This document shows positions 26,428-36,700 of a stretch of DNA of 64,000 nt, one piece after another. A program made the position numbers and the translations under genes. The first letter of the stretch is position 1; every line of letters starts with the position of its first letter. Under the pieces are notes generated by a model. That model had not been told where the DNA came from, ran no database searches, and worked only from the letters and a program-made list of their open reading frames with translations. Source of the stretch: Nocardioides luteus (lineage in GTDB: Bacteria; Actinomycetota; Actinomycetes; Propionibacteriales; Nocardioidaceae); the NCBI RefSeq assembly GCF_015752315.1, contig NZ_JADOVJ010000001.1, positions 620,001 through 684,000 of the forward strand, in the 5' to 3' direction.

Positions 26428-28901
26428 CCGCCGTAGAGGCTCGTCCGGAGCAGACCAACGAGATCGGCCGCGACCGGCGCCGCAAGGAGGACGCGCGCCT
26501 GATCACCGGCCGGACCCGCTGGACCGACAACATCAACCTGCCCGGGATGCTGCACCTGGCGATGGTGCGCAGCCCCTTCGCCCACGCTCGCATCACCGGC
26601 ATCGACACCAGCGCCGCGGCCGACGCCGAGGGCGTGGTGACCGTGCTGGCCGCCGGCGACTTCGACGAGACCCTCGGCGTCTGCATCAACGCCTGGCCGA
26701 TCACGCCCGACCAGAAGACGCCGGCCCACCCGCCGATCGCCACCGACCGGGTCACCTTCGCCGGCGAGATCGTGGCGGTCGTGGCCGCCCGGTCCGCGGC
26801 GGCTGCCCGCGACGCCGCCGAGATGGTCGAGGTCGACTACGAGGAGCTCCCCGCGGTCGTCTCCCTCGAGGACGCGGTCAAGGATGAGGTGCTCGCCCAC
26901 CCCGACCTCGGCACCAACAAGTCCGCGCTGTGGGTCTTCGACAGCGCGCAGGCCGGCACGGGCGGCAGCGTCGACGAGGCCATCTCGGCGGCCCGCGACG
27001 ACGGGATCGTGATCGAGCGGACCTACCGCCAGCAGCGCCTGATCCCGGCGTTCATGGAGCCGCGCAGCGTCGTGTGCGACCCGACCGGTGAGCAGATCAC
27101 CGTGTGGAGCGCCACCCAGATCCCGCACATCCTGCGGTTCGCCTTCGCCGCGACCACCGGGGTGCCCGAGTCGAAGATCCGGGTGATCGCGCCCGACGTC
27201 GGCGGCGGCTTCGGCGGCAAGCTCCAGCAGACGCCGGAGGAGATGATCGTCTTCGCGCTGGCCCGCCGGCTCGGCAAGCCCGTGAAGTACACCGAGACGC
27301 GCTCGGAGTCCCTCCTCAGCGCCCACCACGGCCGCGACCAGATCCAGAAGCTGACCCTCTCGGCCACGAAGGACGGTCAGGTCACCGGCCTCAAGGTCGA
27401 GCTCGATGCCAACCTGGGCGCCTACGTCGCCATCGTCGGCGGTGGCGTCCCGGTGCTCGGGGCGTTCATGTTCAACGCGATCTACAAGTTCCCGGCCTAC
27501 CAGTTCAACTGCCAGACCCACTTCACCAACACCACTTGGACCGACGCCTACCGCGGCGCGGGGCGGCCGGAGGCGACGTACGCCGTCGAGCGGCTGATGG
27601 ACGAGCTGGCCGCCGAGGTCGGGGTCGACCCGCTCGAGATCCGGGAGAAGAACTGGATCACGCACGAGGAGTTCCCGTTCACGACCGTCGCGGGGCTCAC
27701 CTATGACAGCGGCAACTATGAGGCGGCGACGGCCAAGGCGAAGGAGCTCTTCGGCTACGACGAGCTCCGTGCCGAGCAGCAGCAGCGACGGGCGAACAAC
27801 GACCCGGTCCAGCTCGGCATCGGCGTCTCGACCTTCACCGAGATGTGCGGCCTGGCTCCGTCGCGGGTCCTCGGCAGCCTCGACTACGGCGCCGGCGGCT
27901 GGGAGCACGCCCAGGTGCGGATGACGCCGACCGGCAAGGTCGAGGTCATCACCGGTGCGAGCGCGCACGGTCAGGGGCACGAGACGGCGTTCAGCCAGAT
28001 CGTGGCGGACCGTCTCGGCGTACCGTTCGAGGACGTCGAGGTGCTGCACGGCGACACCCAGATCGCGGCGAAGGGCTACGACACCTACGGGTCCCGGTCG
28101 CTGGTCGTGGGTGGCGAGGCGCTGGTCAGGGCGGCCGACAAGGTGCTCGAGAAGGCCAAGCCGATCGCGGCCCACCTGCTCGAGGCGAGCGTCGACGACC
28201 TGGAGTTCACCGGTGGCAGGTGGACGGTGCGCGGCACCGACCAGGGCATGTCGATCGGCGAGCTGTCCACCGCGGTCTTCGCGGCGCACAACCTGCCCGA
28301 CGGCGTCGAGGCCAACCTCGACTCCGAGGCCACCTTCGACCCGGAGAACTTCAACTTCCCGCACGGCACCCACCTGTGCGCGATGGAGGTCGACACCGAG
28401 ACCGGGCAGGTGAAGATGCGGAAGTACGTCTGCTGCGACGACATCGGCAACATCATCAACCCGCTCATCGTCGCAGGTCAGGTCCACGGTGGACTCGTCC
28501 AGGGCATCGCCCAGGCGCTGTGGGAGGACGCCGTCTATGACGACGCCGGCACGCTGGTCGCCGGGTCCTTCGTCGACTACCTGCTCCCGACCGCCGCCGA
28601 CACGATCAGCTTCGAGATCGACCACACCACCTCGCCGGCGACCACCAACACGCTCGGCACCAAGGGCGTCGGTGAGGCCGGCACGATCGCCTCCACCCCG
28701 GCCGTGGTCAACGCGGTCGTCGACGCGCTGCGCCCGCTGGGCGTGCACGACGTGGCCATGCCCTGCACGCCGGAGCGGGTGTGGCGGGCGATCAACGAGG
28801 GCTCGGCCGGCGGCGAGACCACCGGCGCGGCCGCCGCACACTTCGATCCGTCGACGGGCATGTCCGGGAACGTCGACCGCACGGAAGGAGACGTCCAGTG
28901 A
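26424..28901 (+). CDS. coxL: CO dehydrogenase-like large subunit, form II
   Basis: The 825-residue molybdopterin subunit holds the catalytic site of a xanthine-oxidase-family hydroxylase. It has the GGGFGGK loop, [13 protein letters not shown] and the catalytic Glu in GVGEAG (about 751). The active-site loop reads AYRGAGR (375-381), the form II signature, not the AYxCSFR of proven form I CO dehydrogenase, so no Cys is present for the copper site. True substrate may be another small molecule or aldehyde. The order S-L-M also fits form II. The GTG start 26424 overlaps the coxS stop; the longer open frame upstream lies inside coxS and is a shadow. Confidence 0.93.
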   Translation: MTAVEARPEQTNEIGRDRRRKEDARLITGRTRWTDNINLPGMLHLAMVRSPFAHARITGIDTSAAADAEGVVTVLAAGDFDETLGVCINAWPITPDQKTPAHPPIATDRVTFAGEIVAVVAARSAAAARDAAEMVEVDYEELPAVVSLEDAVKDEVLAHPDLGTNKSALWVFDSAQAGTGGSVDEAISAARDDGIVIERTYRQQRLIPAFMEPRSVVCDPTGEQITVWSATQIPHILRFAFAATTGVPESKIRVIAPDVGGGFGGKLQQTPEEMIVFALARRLGKPVKYTETRSESLLSAHHGRDQIQKLTLSATKDGQVTGLKVELDANLGAYVAIVGGGVPVLGAFMFNAIYKFPAYQFNCQTHFTNTTWTDAYRGAGRPEATYAVERLMDELAAEVGVDPLEIREKNWITHEEFPFTTVAGLTYDSGNYEAATAKAKELFGYDELRAEQQQRRANNDPVQLGIGVSTFTEMCGLAPSRVLGSLDYGAGGWEHAQVRMTPTGKVEVITGASAHGQGHETAFSQIVADRLGVPFEDVEVLHGDTQIAAKGYDTYGSRSLVVGGEALVRAADKVLEKAKPIAAHLLEASVDDLEFTGGRWTVRGTDQGMSIGELSTAVFAAHNLPDGVEANLDSEATFDPENFNFPHGTHLCAMEVDTETGQVKMRKYVCCDDIGNIINPLIVAGQVHGGLVQGIAQALWEDAVYDDAGTLVAGSFVDYLLPTAADTISFEIDHTTSPATTNTLGTKGVGEAGTIASTPAVVNAVVDALRPLGVHDVAMPCTPERVWRAINEGSAGGETTGAAAAHFDPSTGMSGNVDRTEGDVQ

Positions 28902-29752
28902 TTCCCGCATCGTTCGACTACGTCGCCCCGACCACGGTCGAGGAGGCCCTGGCGGCTCTCGCGCAGTACGGCGACGAGGCCAAGATCATCGCCGGCGGAC
29001 AGAGCCTGCTACCGGTGCTGAGGATGCGCCTCAACGCTCCGGAGTGGGTCATCGACCTCGGTCGCATCGACTCCCTCAAGGGCGTACGCGACGAGGGTGA
29101 CTCGATCCTGATCGGCGCCATGACGCGCCACTGCGACGTCGCGGCCGATCCTCTGGTCGCCGAGCACGCGACCCTGGTCGCCCGTGCCACGGCGACGGTC
29201 GCCGACGAGCAGGTGCGCCACCGCGGCACCTTCGGTGGTGCGCTCGCCCACGCCGACCCGGCGGGCGATCTCGGAGCCCCGGCCCTGGCCCTGGACGCCG
29301 AGTTCGTCATCGCCGGGCCGGCCGGCGAGCGGGTCGTCCCGGGCTCGGAGTTCTTCCAGGGGCTCTTCGAGACGGCCGTCTCCGAGGACGAGCTGCTGGT
29401 CGGCGTACGCATCCCGAAGCACACCGGATGGACGGCCCACTACGAGAAGTTCGTGCGGGTCGCCCACCAGTGGCCGATCTGCGCGGTCGGCGCGACCCTC
29501 AAGGTCTCCGGCGGCGTGATCGAGGGTGCGGCGATCGGTCTCACCAACATGGGCTCGACCCCGCTGCGGGCCGCCGGCGTCGAGCAGGCGCTGATCGGCC
29601 AGCAGGCCACCGAGGAGGTCGTACGCAACGCCGCGGCCCTGGCCGCGGACGGCGCCGAGCCGCCCTCCGACCTCAACGGCGACGCCGACTACCGGCGCCA
29701 CCTGGTCACGGTGCTGGCGCGACGGGCCATCACGCAGGCGCTCGGGGGCTGA
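28898..29752 (+). CDS. coxM: CO dehydrogenase-like medium (FAD) subunit
   Basis: The 284-residue flavoprotein subunit shows both FAD-binding motifs of the family, AGGQSLLP (about 32-39) and HRGTFGGALAHADPAGD (about 108). It passes electrons from the CoxS clusters to the quinone pool or another acceptor. GTG 28898 overlaps the coxL stop by three bases, so translation is coupled. Confidence 0.95.
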   Translation: MIPASFDYVAPTTVEEALAALAQYGDEAKIIAGGQSLLPVLRMRLNAPEWVIDLGRIDSLKGVRDEGDSILIGAMTRHCDVAADPLVAEHATLVARATATVADEQVRHRGTFGGALAHADPAGDLGAPALALDAEFVIAGPAGERVVPGSEFFQGLFETAVSEDELLVGVRIPKHTGWTAHYEKFVRVAHQWPICAVGATLKVSGGVIEGAAIGLTNMGSTPLRAAGVEQALIGQQATEEVVRNAAALAADGAEPPSDLNGDADYRRHLVTVLARRAITQALGG

Positions 29753-29755
29753 CGC

Positions 29756-30463
29756 GTGGATCTGACGCATCAGTTCACGGTTCCGACCTCGGTCGAGGAG
29801 ACCTGGGACAGCTTCCTGGACATCGGCTCGCTCGCCGAATGCTTCCCGGGAGCCCAGGTCACCTCGGTCGAGGGCGACACCTTCACCGGCACGGTGAAGG
29901 TCAAGCTCGGTCCCATCGCCATGGTCTACGCCGGCTCCGGCACCTTCATCGAGAAGGACGAGACCGCCCGGAAGCTGGTCGTCGAGGCCAAGGGGCGCGA
30001 CAAGCGCGGCAACGGCACCGCCGGTGCCAACGCGACCCTGACGATGGCTCCGGAGGGCACCGGCACGAGGGTCGAGATCGTCACCGACCTCGCCGTCACC
30101 GGCAAGCCCGCCCAGTTCGGTCGTGGGGTCATGCAGGACGTCTCCGACAAGCTCCTCGGCCAGTTCGTCGCGTGCCTGGAGTCCAAGTCGGCACCGGCTG
30201 CTCCGGTGACCCCGGAGACACCGGCCGCGGCGGAGCCCGTGGGTGAGGAGAGCTCGGAACCATCGCCGGCTGCCCCGTCGACAGCCCCGTCGCCAGCCGC
30301 GGCGTCGACGCCGCAGGCGCCGAGGCATGCCAAGCAGCCCGAGGCGATCGACCTGGGCGCGACCGTGGTGCCGGTGCTGATCAAGAACTACGGCAAGAAG
30401 ATCGCCATCGGGGTGGCCGTGATCGCGGCGGCGGTGATCGTCTACAAGCTCCTGCGGGGCTGA
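29756..30463 (+). CDS. coxG: CoxG-like SRPBCC protein with C-terminal membrane anchor
   Basis: The 235 residues consist of an SRPBCC/CoxG domain (about 1-145, FTVPTSVEETWDSFLDIGSLAECFPGA is its start), a Pro/Ala/Ser-rich linker and a C-terminal membrane helix (IAIGVAVIAAAVIVYKLL). CoxG proteins attach the dehydrogenase to the membrane and may carry quinone to it, which fits the tail anchor. The GTG start is 3 bases after the coxM stop. Last gene of the cluster. Confidence 0.92.
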   Translation: MDLTHQFTVPTSVEETWDSFLDIGSLAECFPGAQVTSVEGDTFTGTVKVKLGPIAMVYAGSGTFIEKDETARKLVVEAKGRDKRGNGTAGANATLTMAPEGTGTRVEIVTDLAVTGKPAQFGRGVMQDVSDKLLGQFVACLESKSAPAAPVTPETPAAAEPVGEESSEPSPAAPSTAPSPAAASTPQAPRHAKQPEAIDLGATVVPVLIKNYGKKIAIGVAVIAAAVIVYKLLRG

Positions 30464-30471
30464 GACCGGTG

Positions 30472-30521
30472 TGCGCGACAATCCGTCGCGCAAACCGGAT
30501 ACCTCTCGCGCAACCTGGATA
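30472..30521 (+). promoter_or_regulatory. AraC-type operator with three TCGCGCA half-sites
   Basis: TGCGCGAC (30472-30479) and GTCGCGCA (30485-30492) form an inverted repeat. TCGCGCAAACCGGATA (30486-30501) is repeated directly as TCGCGCAACCTGGATA at 30506-30521, a 20-bp period. Direct repeats spaced by two helical turns are typical of AraC/XylS activators, and an AraC gene lies just past the monooxygenase. Confidence 0.6.
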
Positions 30522-30588
30522 GCGGAGCGCTGTTCGACCTCTCTAGCGTTTTGCCTACGCAGACCCCGCTGCGAGAGGAAACAGAAAA

Positions 30589-32085
30589 GTGAAGATCGCG
30601 GTCATCGGTGCCGGGTTCGCAGGTATTGCCTCGGCCAAGGTGCTCACCCAGCTCGGGCACGACATCACCGTCTTCGAGAAGACGCCCGATGTCGGTGGTG
30701 TATGGAGCCGCACCCGTCGCTACCCGGGCCTGACGACGCAGAACAACAAGGACTCCTACACGCTCTCGGACCTGAGGATGCCGAAGGTGTTCCCCGAGTG
30801 GCTCAGCGGCGAGCAGGTGCAGAGCTACCTCGAGATGTACGTCGAGAAGTTCGAGCTCGCCCCGATGATCAGGCTCTCCACCGAGGTGTTGAGCGCCCAG
30901 CCGGCTGGAGGGGGCGGCTGGGCCCTCACCTCGCGAGCCAGTTCCGCTGCGGGGGCCGACGCCGAGACGACCGAGCACTTCGACCACCTGGTCGTGGCCA
31001 GTGGTGTCTTCTCGGAGCCGTTCTCCCCTGCGTACGACGGGGTCGAGGAGCTGAAGGCCGCCGGCGGCCAGATCCTCGCGGCGAGCGAGCTGCACGACCT
31101 GGAGACCGTCAAGGGCAAGGACGTCGTGGTCGTCGGCTACGGGAAGTCGGCCTGCGACGTGGCCGTCGAGATCGCCAAGGAGGCGTCCTCGACCACCGTG
31201 GTCGCGCGCCAGCTGCTGTGGAAGATGCCGCGCAAGATCAAGGGCGTCCTCAACTACAAGGTGCTGCTGCTCACGCGCATGGGGGAGGGGCTCTTCCCCT
31301 ACCAGAACATCCGTGGAGCCGAGAAGGTGCTGCACGCGGGCGGCTCGAAGATGGCCGGTTCGATGGTCGGCAGCGTCGAGTCGGTCACCTCCAGCCAGCT
31401 GAAGCTGAAGAAGCTCGGACTGCTGCCGAAGGGCCAGTTCACCGACATCGCCCGCTCGACGGTCTCGCTGGCCACCGAGGGATTCTTCGAGGGCGTCGAG
31501 GCCGGCGACATCGCCGTCGAGCGCGACACCGAGATCGCCGCCTTCGTGACCAAGGACGGCAAGCCGTACGCCGAGCTCGCCAACGGCCGCGCGGTGCCTG
31601 CCGACGTCGTGGTGACCGCGACCGGCTTCAAGCAGGAGCTCCCGTTCTTCTCCGAGGAGATCCAGGACCAGCTCACCGACGACAACGGCGACTACCAGCT
31701 CTACCGCCAGATCCTGCCGTTGCGGGTGAAGGACCTGACCTTCGCCGGCTACAACTCCTCGTTCTTCTCACCGCTCTCGGCCGAGATGAGCGCCGTGTGG
31801 ATCGGCTCCCACCTCGGTGGCGGCCACGAGGTCCCGCCGGTCGAGGAGATGGAGGCCCACGTCGCCGCCCGGCTCGCCTGGATGCGGGAGCGTACCGACG
31901 GCCACCACGCCCGCGGCACCAACATCATTCCGTTCTCGATGCACAACATCGACGAGGTCCTCGGGGACGTCGGCCTCGACGTCGGCAGGCTGACCAAGGC
32001 AGCGCAGTGGCTGCTGCCGATCAACCCGAAGGCGTACGCCTCGGTCACTCCCAGGCTCGTGGAGAAGCTGGCGGCGAGGAGCTAG
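30589..32085 (+). CDS. Flavin-containing monooxygenase
   Basis: The 498 residues have an N-terminal FAD Rossmann motif GAGFAG, the segment YPGLTTQNNKDSYTLSD near the flavin, and a second NADPH Rossmann motif VVGYGKSACDVA (about 178-190). These place it in the class B flavoprotein monooxygenases (FMO/Baeyer-Villiger). The usual FxGxxxHxxx(Y/F) signature just before the second Rossmann motif is not evident; the matching stretch reads ILAASELHDLE. Substrate unknown. GTG 30589 follows GAGAGGAAA. Three TCGCGCA half-sites upstream and the AraC gene downstream suggest substrate-induced expression. Confidence 0.87.
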   Translation: MKIAVIGAGFAGIASAKVLTQLGHDITVFEKTPDVGGVWSRTRRYPGLTTQNNKDSYTLSDLRMPKVFPEWLSGEQVQSYLEMYVEKFELAPMIRLSTEVLSAQPAGGGGWALTSRASSAAGADAETTEHFDHLVVASGVFSEPFSPAYDGVEELKAAGGQILAASELHDLETVKGKDVVVVGYGKSACDVAVEIAKEASSTTVVARQLLWKMPRKIKGVLNYKVLLLTRMGEGLFPYQNIRGAEKVLHAGGSKMAGSMVGSVESVTSSQLKLKKLGLLPKGQFTDIARSTVSLATEGFFEGVEAGDIAVERDTEIAAFVTKDGKPYAELANGRAVPADVVVTATGFKQELPFFSEEIQDQLTDDNGDYQLYRQILPLRVKDLTFAGYNSSFFSPLSAEMSAVWIGSHLGGGHEVPPVEEMEAHVAARLAWMRERTDGHHARGTNIIPFSMHNIDEVLGDVGLDVGRLTKAAQWLLPINPKAYASVTPRLVEKLAARS

Positions 32086-32092
32086 TACGGCG

Positions 32093-32128
32093 CGAGATGC
32101 CGGTTTCCTGGGTGGGACCGGCATCTCG
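32093..32128 (+). terminator. Hairpin terminator after the monooxygenase
   Basis: CGAGATGCCGG (32093-32103) pairs exactly with CCGGCATCTCG (32118-32128). A second small stem AGGTCC/GGACCT follows at 32137-32155. Confidence 0.7.
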
Positions 32129-32243
32129 ACCGGGTGAGGTCCTGGGCTGGGACCTTAGACAGTGATTGCGCCGTGTTCGCGTCGACACGGCGCCGGCTCC
32201 GCTACGCTCTTCGGTCAATCGAGCCACGGTCCAGGAGCCTCCC

Positions 32244-33212
32244 TTGCCCCGTCCCCTGCTGAGCCGCCACACCGTTGTCGCCACCACTGACGTGGACCAG
32301 GCTCGAGAAGCCGTGGCGGAACGTTTCTGCGCCCACTACCTGGCGCTGACGAAGGCCGGCTCGCAGCTCGACATGGTGCACAACGCCGCGCCGCTGGGCG
32401 AGGACGTGATGCTCAACTACATGCGCTACGGCGACGAGGTGCGGATCACCCCGGGCACCTTCGACGACTTCTACCTGATCCAGCTCCCGTTGGCCGGCAG
32501 CGCCAAGGTCAAGGTCGGTGAGCACGTCGTCCTCGCCGACCGCACCCGTGCCTCGATCGGCTCGCCGACCGAGCCGGTCGACATGCTCTGGTCCGACGGC
32601 TGCGAGAAGCTGCAGGTCTACATCCGCCGCAGCGCCGTCGAGGAGGCCGCCGCGGGCATCGGTGGCTCCGGCCCGGTCGTCTTCGACCCGACGCTCGATC
32701 TCGGGCGTCCCGAGGTGCGCGACTGGCTCAAGATGGTCCGGCTGGCCTACGACAACGTCGAGGCCGGTGGCTCGCTGATGAGCTCACCGCTGGTCGCCGC
32801 GCCCTACGAGCAGGCGCTCATCGGCGGCCTGCTGACGATCCAGGCCAACACGTCCCTGGAGATCGTCTCCGAGGGTGCGACGCCCACGATCTCCCGAGCC
32901 GTACGCATGGCCGTGGACCTCCTCGAGGCCCACCCCGAACGCCCCTGGAAGGTCGCCGAGCTCGCTCAGAAGGTCGGCGTCTCGACCCGCACGCTGCAGG
33001 AGGCGTTCCAGCGCGACCTCGACACGACGCCCTTGGAGTACTGGCGGCGGACCCGGCTCGACCGTGCCCACTCCGACCTGCTCGCCGCCGACGCGACCGC
33101 CACCTCGGTCACCGCGATCGCCGCCCAGTGGGGCTTCTTCCACCTCGGCCGCTTCTCCCAGGCGTACCGGGCGCAGTTCCAAGAGCTCCCGTCGCAGACC
33201 CTCATGCGCTGA
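32244..33212 (+). CDS. AraC-family transcriptional regulator
   Basis: The 322 residues have an N-terminal AraC-binding-like cupin region (about 1-180) and a C-terminal double helix-turn-helix (about 225-320, with VAELAQKVGVSTRTLQEAFQ and GFFHLGRFSQAYRAQF). TTG 32244 is chosen because AGGAG lies 6 bases upstream and a TACGCT -10 (32203-32208) lies between it and the earlier in-frame GTG at 32166. It probably controls the neighbouring monooxygenase (inference). Its last codons and stop (PSQTLMR*) form one copy of the direct repeat that bounds the NACHT island; the gene is intact. Confidence 0.9.
   Translation: MPRPLLSRHTVVATTDVDQAREAVAERFCAHYLALTKAGSQLDMVHNAAPLGEDVMLNYMRYGDEVRITPGTFDDFYLIQLPLAGSAKVKVGEHVVLADRTRASIGSPTEPVDMLWSDGCEKLQVYIRRSAVEEAAAGIGGSGPVVFDPTLDLGRPEVRDWLKMVRLAYDNVEAGGSLMSSPLVAAPYEQALIGGLLTIQANTSLEIVSEGATPTISRAVRMAVDLLEAHPERPWKVAELAQKVGVSTRTLQEAFQRDLDTTPLEYWRRTRLDRAHSDLLAADATATSVTAIAAQWGFFHLGRFSQAYRAQFQELPSQTLMR
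33184..33212 (+). repeat. Left boundary repeat (attachment-like site) in araC 3' end
   Basis: Bases 33189-33212 (CCGTCGCAGACCC...GCGCTGA) are identical to 37542-37565. Extending left to 33184 gives 28 of 29 identities. The repeat covers the last seven codons and stop of araC. Confidence 0.92.
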
Positions 33213-33768
33213 CTCATGTGATGCCGCTGTCTAGGTGAATCACGACGACGAGCCCAGTCGCGCGGTGAGCGTTATGAAGCATTTTAGGACCGTCCACCAA
33301 GGCGGACCTTGAGATCGTCACTGCCGCTGAAGCGCTGCTCCGAGTACGCCGATGGTGGTCCAGTCGGCAGGGGAACTGTCCACCCTAATCTCCCCGCGGT
33401 GACGGAACACCTTCAGGTCCTTCGGCAGGAGTCCAACAACCACGTGACCCTGACAACGGGTCCTTCAACGGCGTCCGTGCCAAATGCCGCCGTACTCACA
33501 CGCCGACCACCTGCCCCACCCGCAGTCTTGCTCCGGTCCCGACGACATCGCCGCTGGCATGCACGGGCCGGAGATAGAACCGCGACGGTCCCCACCGCGA
33601 AGAGCCACGTCGCGCCGAGTCGAACGACATTACGGCGGCGCGTATCCACGCCTGGGTGCCCAAAACCGACGAAAACTTCAAAATCCGCCTCCGCGATCTC
33701 TTTGAGAGTGGGAGCCTTAGACTCAACAACGCCCCCTCTGCGGTCAACGCTGGCAACTGGAGGAGCAA
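33213..33768. other. Long leader of the island with no gene I can support
   Basis: These 556 bases contain several short overlapping frames on both strands, none with convincing codon bias. The most protein-like is a plus-strand stretch ending at TAA 33803-33805, open from 33578 with GTG 33656, reading VPKTDENFKIRLRDLFESGS near its start. It overlaps the NACHT start and could be a decayed gene or a short coupled leader peptide. A minus-strand frame 33413-33775 is about equally doubtful. Confidence 0.4.
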
Positions 33769-36700
33769 ATGGCAATCGAGTGGATTCCCCTTGCGGCGGC
33801 CGTAACCACGAAAGCCTTACAGATGTTGCACGTGCCAGAGAGCGACATCTTAAAAACAGGGATACAGTCGGCTTACAGCGTCCTAAGTGATCACGTTACG
33901 AGCCGGCGAGGGGCCGTCAACCACACGATCGAGCGCACACTACGGCGTCAGCAGCGGCAATTCAAAAACTTCGACAAAGGTGAAGTTCGGGTTGCGGAGG
34001 ACGAGAAGGTGGCAGTGGTTGACGCTGTAACGCGGGTAATCGAGAGCGCGGACATCGACTACGCATCGATCGAAGCATTGAACTTCAACTCCGACGCTTT
34101 GTACAGCAATCTCCAAGAGGATCTCAACAATGAGTTTCGGGTTACAATGCTGGCGCCGGAATCGTGCTCTTACGGGAATTCGCTTGCGATTCTCGTATCA
34201 CGGCAAATCGTCGCTGTGCTATGCGCGATGCCCGAGTTCGGAGTGAACCTTAGTCTTTCGACGTTTCTCATCGCTAAAGACGCACCAGACCGCATCCTTA
34301 GCGAGCTAAATCAAGTGGTCGTGGCCAGTGCCCGAATTGGGACCGAGGATGAGAATTCGAAGTTCACGGCCAACTTCCTTTATCAAACAGCCATAACCTA
34401 CGGACACATCGAGCTATTTGGCCTGGACGATGTACCGCCTGCATTGCGCCGAGTCGCGTTGGATTTGGCGTACATAAATGTTTCCACGTCTTTTCCGATC
34501 ACTCCTGAGGCAATGGGCGAGAAGTCGCATCTCGTCAGTTCAAAGCATTCATCGGATTTCCTGCGTGACTACGACCGCGTGGCGACCGAAACGATTGGTG
34601 ATCTCATCAACGAGTCAAGGCGCTTGAAGCGTGGCTTGCGACTCGCAGTCAAGGGAACAGCAGGGTCAGGAAAGACGACCTTGACCAGTTGGCTCGCCAC
34701 CTGCCTTGCAACCTCACAAAGCGATAATCGCGATCTGCCTCCAGCGTTATCAAATTGGGTCGGGCGAATTCCGATAGTTGTGCCGCTACGGCAGGTATCG
34801 AACACTGCTAACGAATCTCTTACGGCGGACAGTTTGATTCGAGTCTCGCCGCTTTTTGGAACACAGCCGGGAGGATGGCTAGAGAACATTCTAGCCTCTG
34901 GGCGAGCAGTCGTATTCTTAGACGGCCTCGACGAGGTTCGCGAGGAGAGGAGGGGTGACGCCAGAAAGTGGGTCAGATTTCTCTCGTCCGAATACCCCGA
35001 TATCGACATCATCCTTACTACTCGCCCAGAGGCACTGGACTTCTCGCTTCTGTCCGAACTTGAATACAGCGCCGTGGAATTGAAACCCCTAGATATTGAG
35101 CAAGAGAAACTTCTGGTCAGGAAGTGGTTTGATGCACAATGTCTTACTGCGCCACCCAATGTCAAAGATATATATCGCGCCAGGCAGTCTGATCTTATGC
35201 GGAGGCTGAACGACGATCCGATGCTTTCTGACCTTGCTGAGACGCCACTTACTGCGGCGATGCTCTGCGCCTACTATGCCAGCAGTTCGGATGATGGGCC
35301 ACAAAGTAGAAAGCGTCTAATACTATCGGTGCTTGCCGTATTGGTCGACGGTCGCGACAGGTCCCGCGGACTTATTCCGCCGGAGTTGGTTCCGTTCACG
35401 CTCGACCATAAAATGGATCTTCTGGGCGGAATCGCGCTCGCGATGTTCCGATCTGGACGGAGCATGGTCTCAATATCGCCTAAAGATCGTGGCGCGCGAC
35501 CATTCTATGTTCGCATTGACGGTGATGACCTCACGGATTCAATTCGATCACCGATTATTGACATCGCTTTGACTGTCGAACATCTCTTAAGAAGAAGTGG
35601 GGTCTTCGCCCGTCTGGGCGATTCAGAAGCTCATTTTGTACACCGAACATTCCTTGAGTACTTGGCTGCGCATCGTATATACAACCAGGGCCTAAGGAGG
35701 GAGCTTGTCGACCATCCTCTGCGTCCCGGATGGTTCGAGGTCTGTGGGCATTACTCTGATCTTGCAGCTAGGCATGACGCCGTTTCGATGGTCGAGGACC
35801 TGCTCGAATTGGCTCGACCGACTGAGCCGCAACTAAGGCGCCGTCTCGATTACTGCTTGGCGGATTGTCTCAGTGGTGTAGTAAATCCGGACTCAGCGCT
35901 GCGTGCGCAGGTCTCGACCCGACTGCGGGACTCGTTACCGCCAGAGACAGATGAGGAGATCGTTCTACTTGCGAGCTTAGGTCCTGGTGCAATTGACCTA
36001 ATTAGCGACCTGACAAGTGCAACTCAGGCAAAGGCCGCCGTTCTGACCGCGGCTCGCATTCGATCCGAAGCTGCTCTGTCATTGGTTTCCGCAGTCGCTA
36101 GGTCGGAGTGGAGCGAGGATTGCCTCGAGGCGATTCTCAATGCCTGGCGACAGTTCGACGCCCGGGCCTATGCTGAACTTGTGCTGGCGTCGCTAGATTT
36201 GAGTAAGGTCCGTCTCGTGGTGCCTACGAGGCGGGAGGCTGACGCATTCTCACTTGTCGGCGATGTCGGTGAGGTCGTCCTCGGCCACTGCGACACCGTC
36301 ACGGATTTGTCTTGGCTTGATCCCGGCGCCTCTTATCTAACAATTGATCTTGAGGGTGCTGTCTCAGTTGACGATGTATCAAACCTCGAATCACATACCG
36401 AGACAAGAAGAGTTCGCCTACCGAAGGTAGGGGCGGTGTCTGATGTCAGGGCTCTTGGTGCCCTGGATGGTTTGACTGATCTTCACATACCCAATGCATC
36501 TAAGATCACCGAGTTCGGCACTCCATCCAGGCTAACGGGTGTATCGACTTTAACCGTAGGTGAGGCCAAGCAGGGAGCCCTAGCAAAATTGATAGAGTCC
36601 GTCGACGCGCTAAAGGTACTATCGATTCTGAACACGTGGATCGATGACTATCGGCCATTCCGAAATATCCCCGAAGTTTCGCGCCTAAGTCTTCTTGACG

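Noticed and set aside
26331..28910. Very long antisense frame opposite coxL (and similar ones opposite most genes)
   Set aside because: These are by-products of high GC at third codon positions; their compositions are Arg/Gly/Val/Asp-rich with no domains.
26424..30463. Proven aerobic CO dehydrogenase
   Set aside because: CoxL has AYRGAGR and not the AYxCSFR motif of form I, so CO oxidation cannot be claimed.
33413..33775. Minus-strand 120-residue frame at the start of the island
   Set aside because: It overlaps the NACHT start, has a doubtful ribosome site and no recognisable motif.
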